The notes beneath the pieces were generated by a model. It saw nothing but the letters and a program-made list of their open reading frames with translations. It did no database searches and had not been told where the DNA came from. Below are positions 63,518 through 64,000 of a stretch of 64,000 nucleotides of DNA, in pieces (the first letter of the stretch is position 1; every line of letters starts with the position of its first letter). Source of the DNA: Corallium rubrum (Eukaryota > Cnidaria > Anthozoa > Scleralcyonacea > Coralliidae); assembly GCA_964035015.1 (NCBI GenBank), contig OZ035997.1:25598013-25662012 (forward strand). The letters are read 5' to 3'. The position numbers were made by a program, and so were the translations under genes.

Positions 63518-63558
63518 TTCTAACGTTTCGTTGTTATTATCACAACATCTTCAGAGAA
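63518..63558 (-). ncRNA. Hammerhead ribozyme-like motif in the second Penelope element
   Basis: On the minus strand: stem I UUCU/AGAA (4 bp), core CUGAAGA, stem II GUUGU-GAUAAUA-ACAAC with one extra U beside the core, GAA, then ACGU followed by U at the cleavage position. The self-complementary ACGU is a minimal stem III that would need dimerisation, as described for some small hammerheads. Core bases are complete; activity is unknown. Confidence 0.55.
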
Positions 63559-63691
63559 TAGTTTACATGAGTGTAATGAGACTAAATATATAATTACAGA
63601 GTTGTCATAAAATATGCATGCAGTAACCAATCAGAGAGTGTTACTATAAATAAAATTACAAGCAGAAGTGACAGACAAAAAGGAAGTAAAA

Positions 63692-64000
63692 TTATAAAAG
63701 GAAGAGTGGCGCAGAACCAATATTACCATTTAGAGAAGGTTTAAGTTTGCGAATAAGTAAGCTTTCTCGGAGAAGAAGTTCAGACTCAAAAGAACAAGAA
63801 GAAATGATTTTAAAATCATCAAATGAGACAGGGTGACCAGTGTCATGGTGATGAGAGAGAATGTTAGTGGGAGAAGGGTTAGTGCGTTTCTTTCCAGTGA
63901 GAGGTGAGATTCCCATGTGCTCCGAAACACGTGTATGTAAGTGTCGGATTGTTTCTCCGACATACGAAGCTCCGCAGCTTCGACACATAAAACGATAAAC
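63692..64000 (-). pseudogene. Penelope-like element GIY-YIG endonuclease C-terminus (partial)
   Basis: About 100 codons, open to the window edge: FMCRSCGASYVGETIRHLHT, RVSEHMG, HHHDTGHPVSFDDFKI, then LLLRESLLIRKLKPSLNGN. The YVGET and R-x6-R-x3-H pattern and the closing KPSLN are typical of GIY-YIG domains of Penelope-like elements. No break is visible in the part shown; it is scored as a fragment only because the start lies outside. Confidence 0.82.

Larger units (their letters stand above)
63500..64000 (-). mobile_element. Second Penelope-like element, 3' part (runs off the window)
   Basis: The minus strand enters from the right edge with a GIY-YIG region and continues into a ~190-base 3' tail that contains another hammerhead-like motif. 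The protein differs clearly from the other Penelope fragment, so this is a separate lineage. The rest lies beyond 64000. Confidence 0.8.

Noticed and set aside
1-64000. Bacterial or plasmid origin
   Set aside because: No operons or ribosome-binding sites, while animal-type retroelements, MITEs and a TPR-CHAT gene of cnidarian style fill the window.

Overview
This is animal nuclear DNA, most likely from an anthozoan cnidarian and probably a stony coral. The reasons are a large TPR-CHAT gene of the kind greatly expanded in cnidarians, the mix of CR1/L2-like, Ty3/gypsy, Penelope, Harbinger, hAT and Crypton-like elements, and the dense short inverted-repeat elements in AT-rich DNA. No ribosomal RNA, tRNA gene, CRISPR or operon-like layout is visible. 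The species call is inference.

Layout. 1-4.5 kb: nested TTAA-flanked MITEs, an inverted-repeat element and an 800-bp foldback element. 4.56-9.76 kb (minus strand): a nearly complete CR1/L2-type non-LTR retrotransposon with an SGNH-hydrolase ORF1 and an EN-RT ORF2 carrying one in-frame stop. 10.5-12.25 kb: a ~110-bp satellite. 13.37-20.38 kb: a very large 9-bp microsatellite split by a second, 5'-truncated non-LTR element (14.1-16.98 kb, minus) and ending against the LTR of a broken Ty3/gypsy element (20.38-21.96 kb, minus). 23.18-26.16 kb: a diverged duplicate of the 5' flank of the TPR-CHAT gene, holding a 186-aa FAR1/MULE-like ORF and a tRNA-derived SINE. 26.2-32.6 kb: inverted-repeat elements, including a hAT-type MITE with a perfect 8-bp target duplication. 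32.6-42.2 kb: a ~2.9-kb unit repeated three times plus a partial copy, each full unit carrying a PIF/Harbinger transposase relic. 46.04-50.07 kb: the TPR-CHAT gene, the only convincing intact host gene. 50-64 kb: a 53-bp minisatellite, a CTGTA-type array, a Crypton-like fragment beside a ZMYM1-like hAT transposase pseudogene, an endonuclease fragment, and two Penelope-like elements with hammerhead-ribozyme-like motifs.

How the parts relate. The single host gene has 14 near-identical, in-phase 120-bp TPR repeats followed by a CHAT (caspase-like) domain with its His/Cys pair in place. Its upstream DNA, including a degenerate repeat ending just before the ATG, is duplicated about 20 kb away, where the copy breaks off just after the start codon. 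Almost everything else is mobile or tandem-repeat DNA, with several clear nested insertions. All calls come from reading the sequence; no database search was run.
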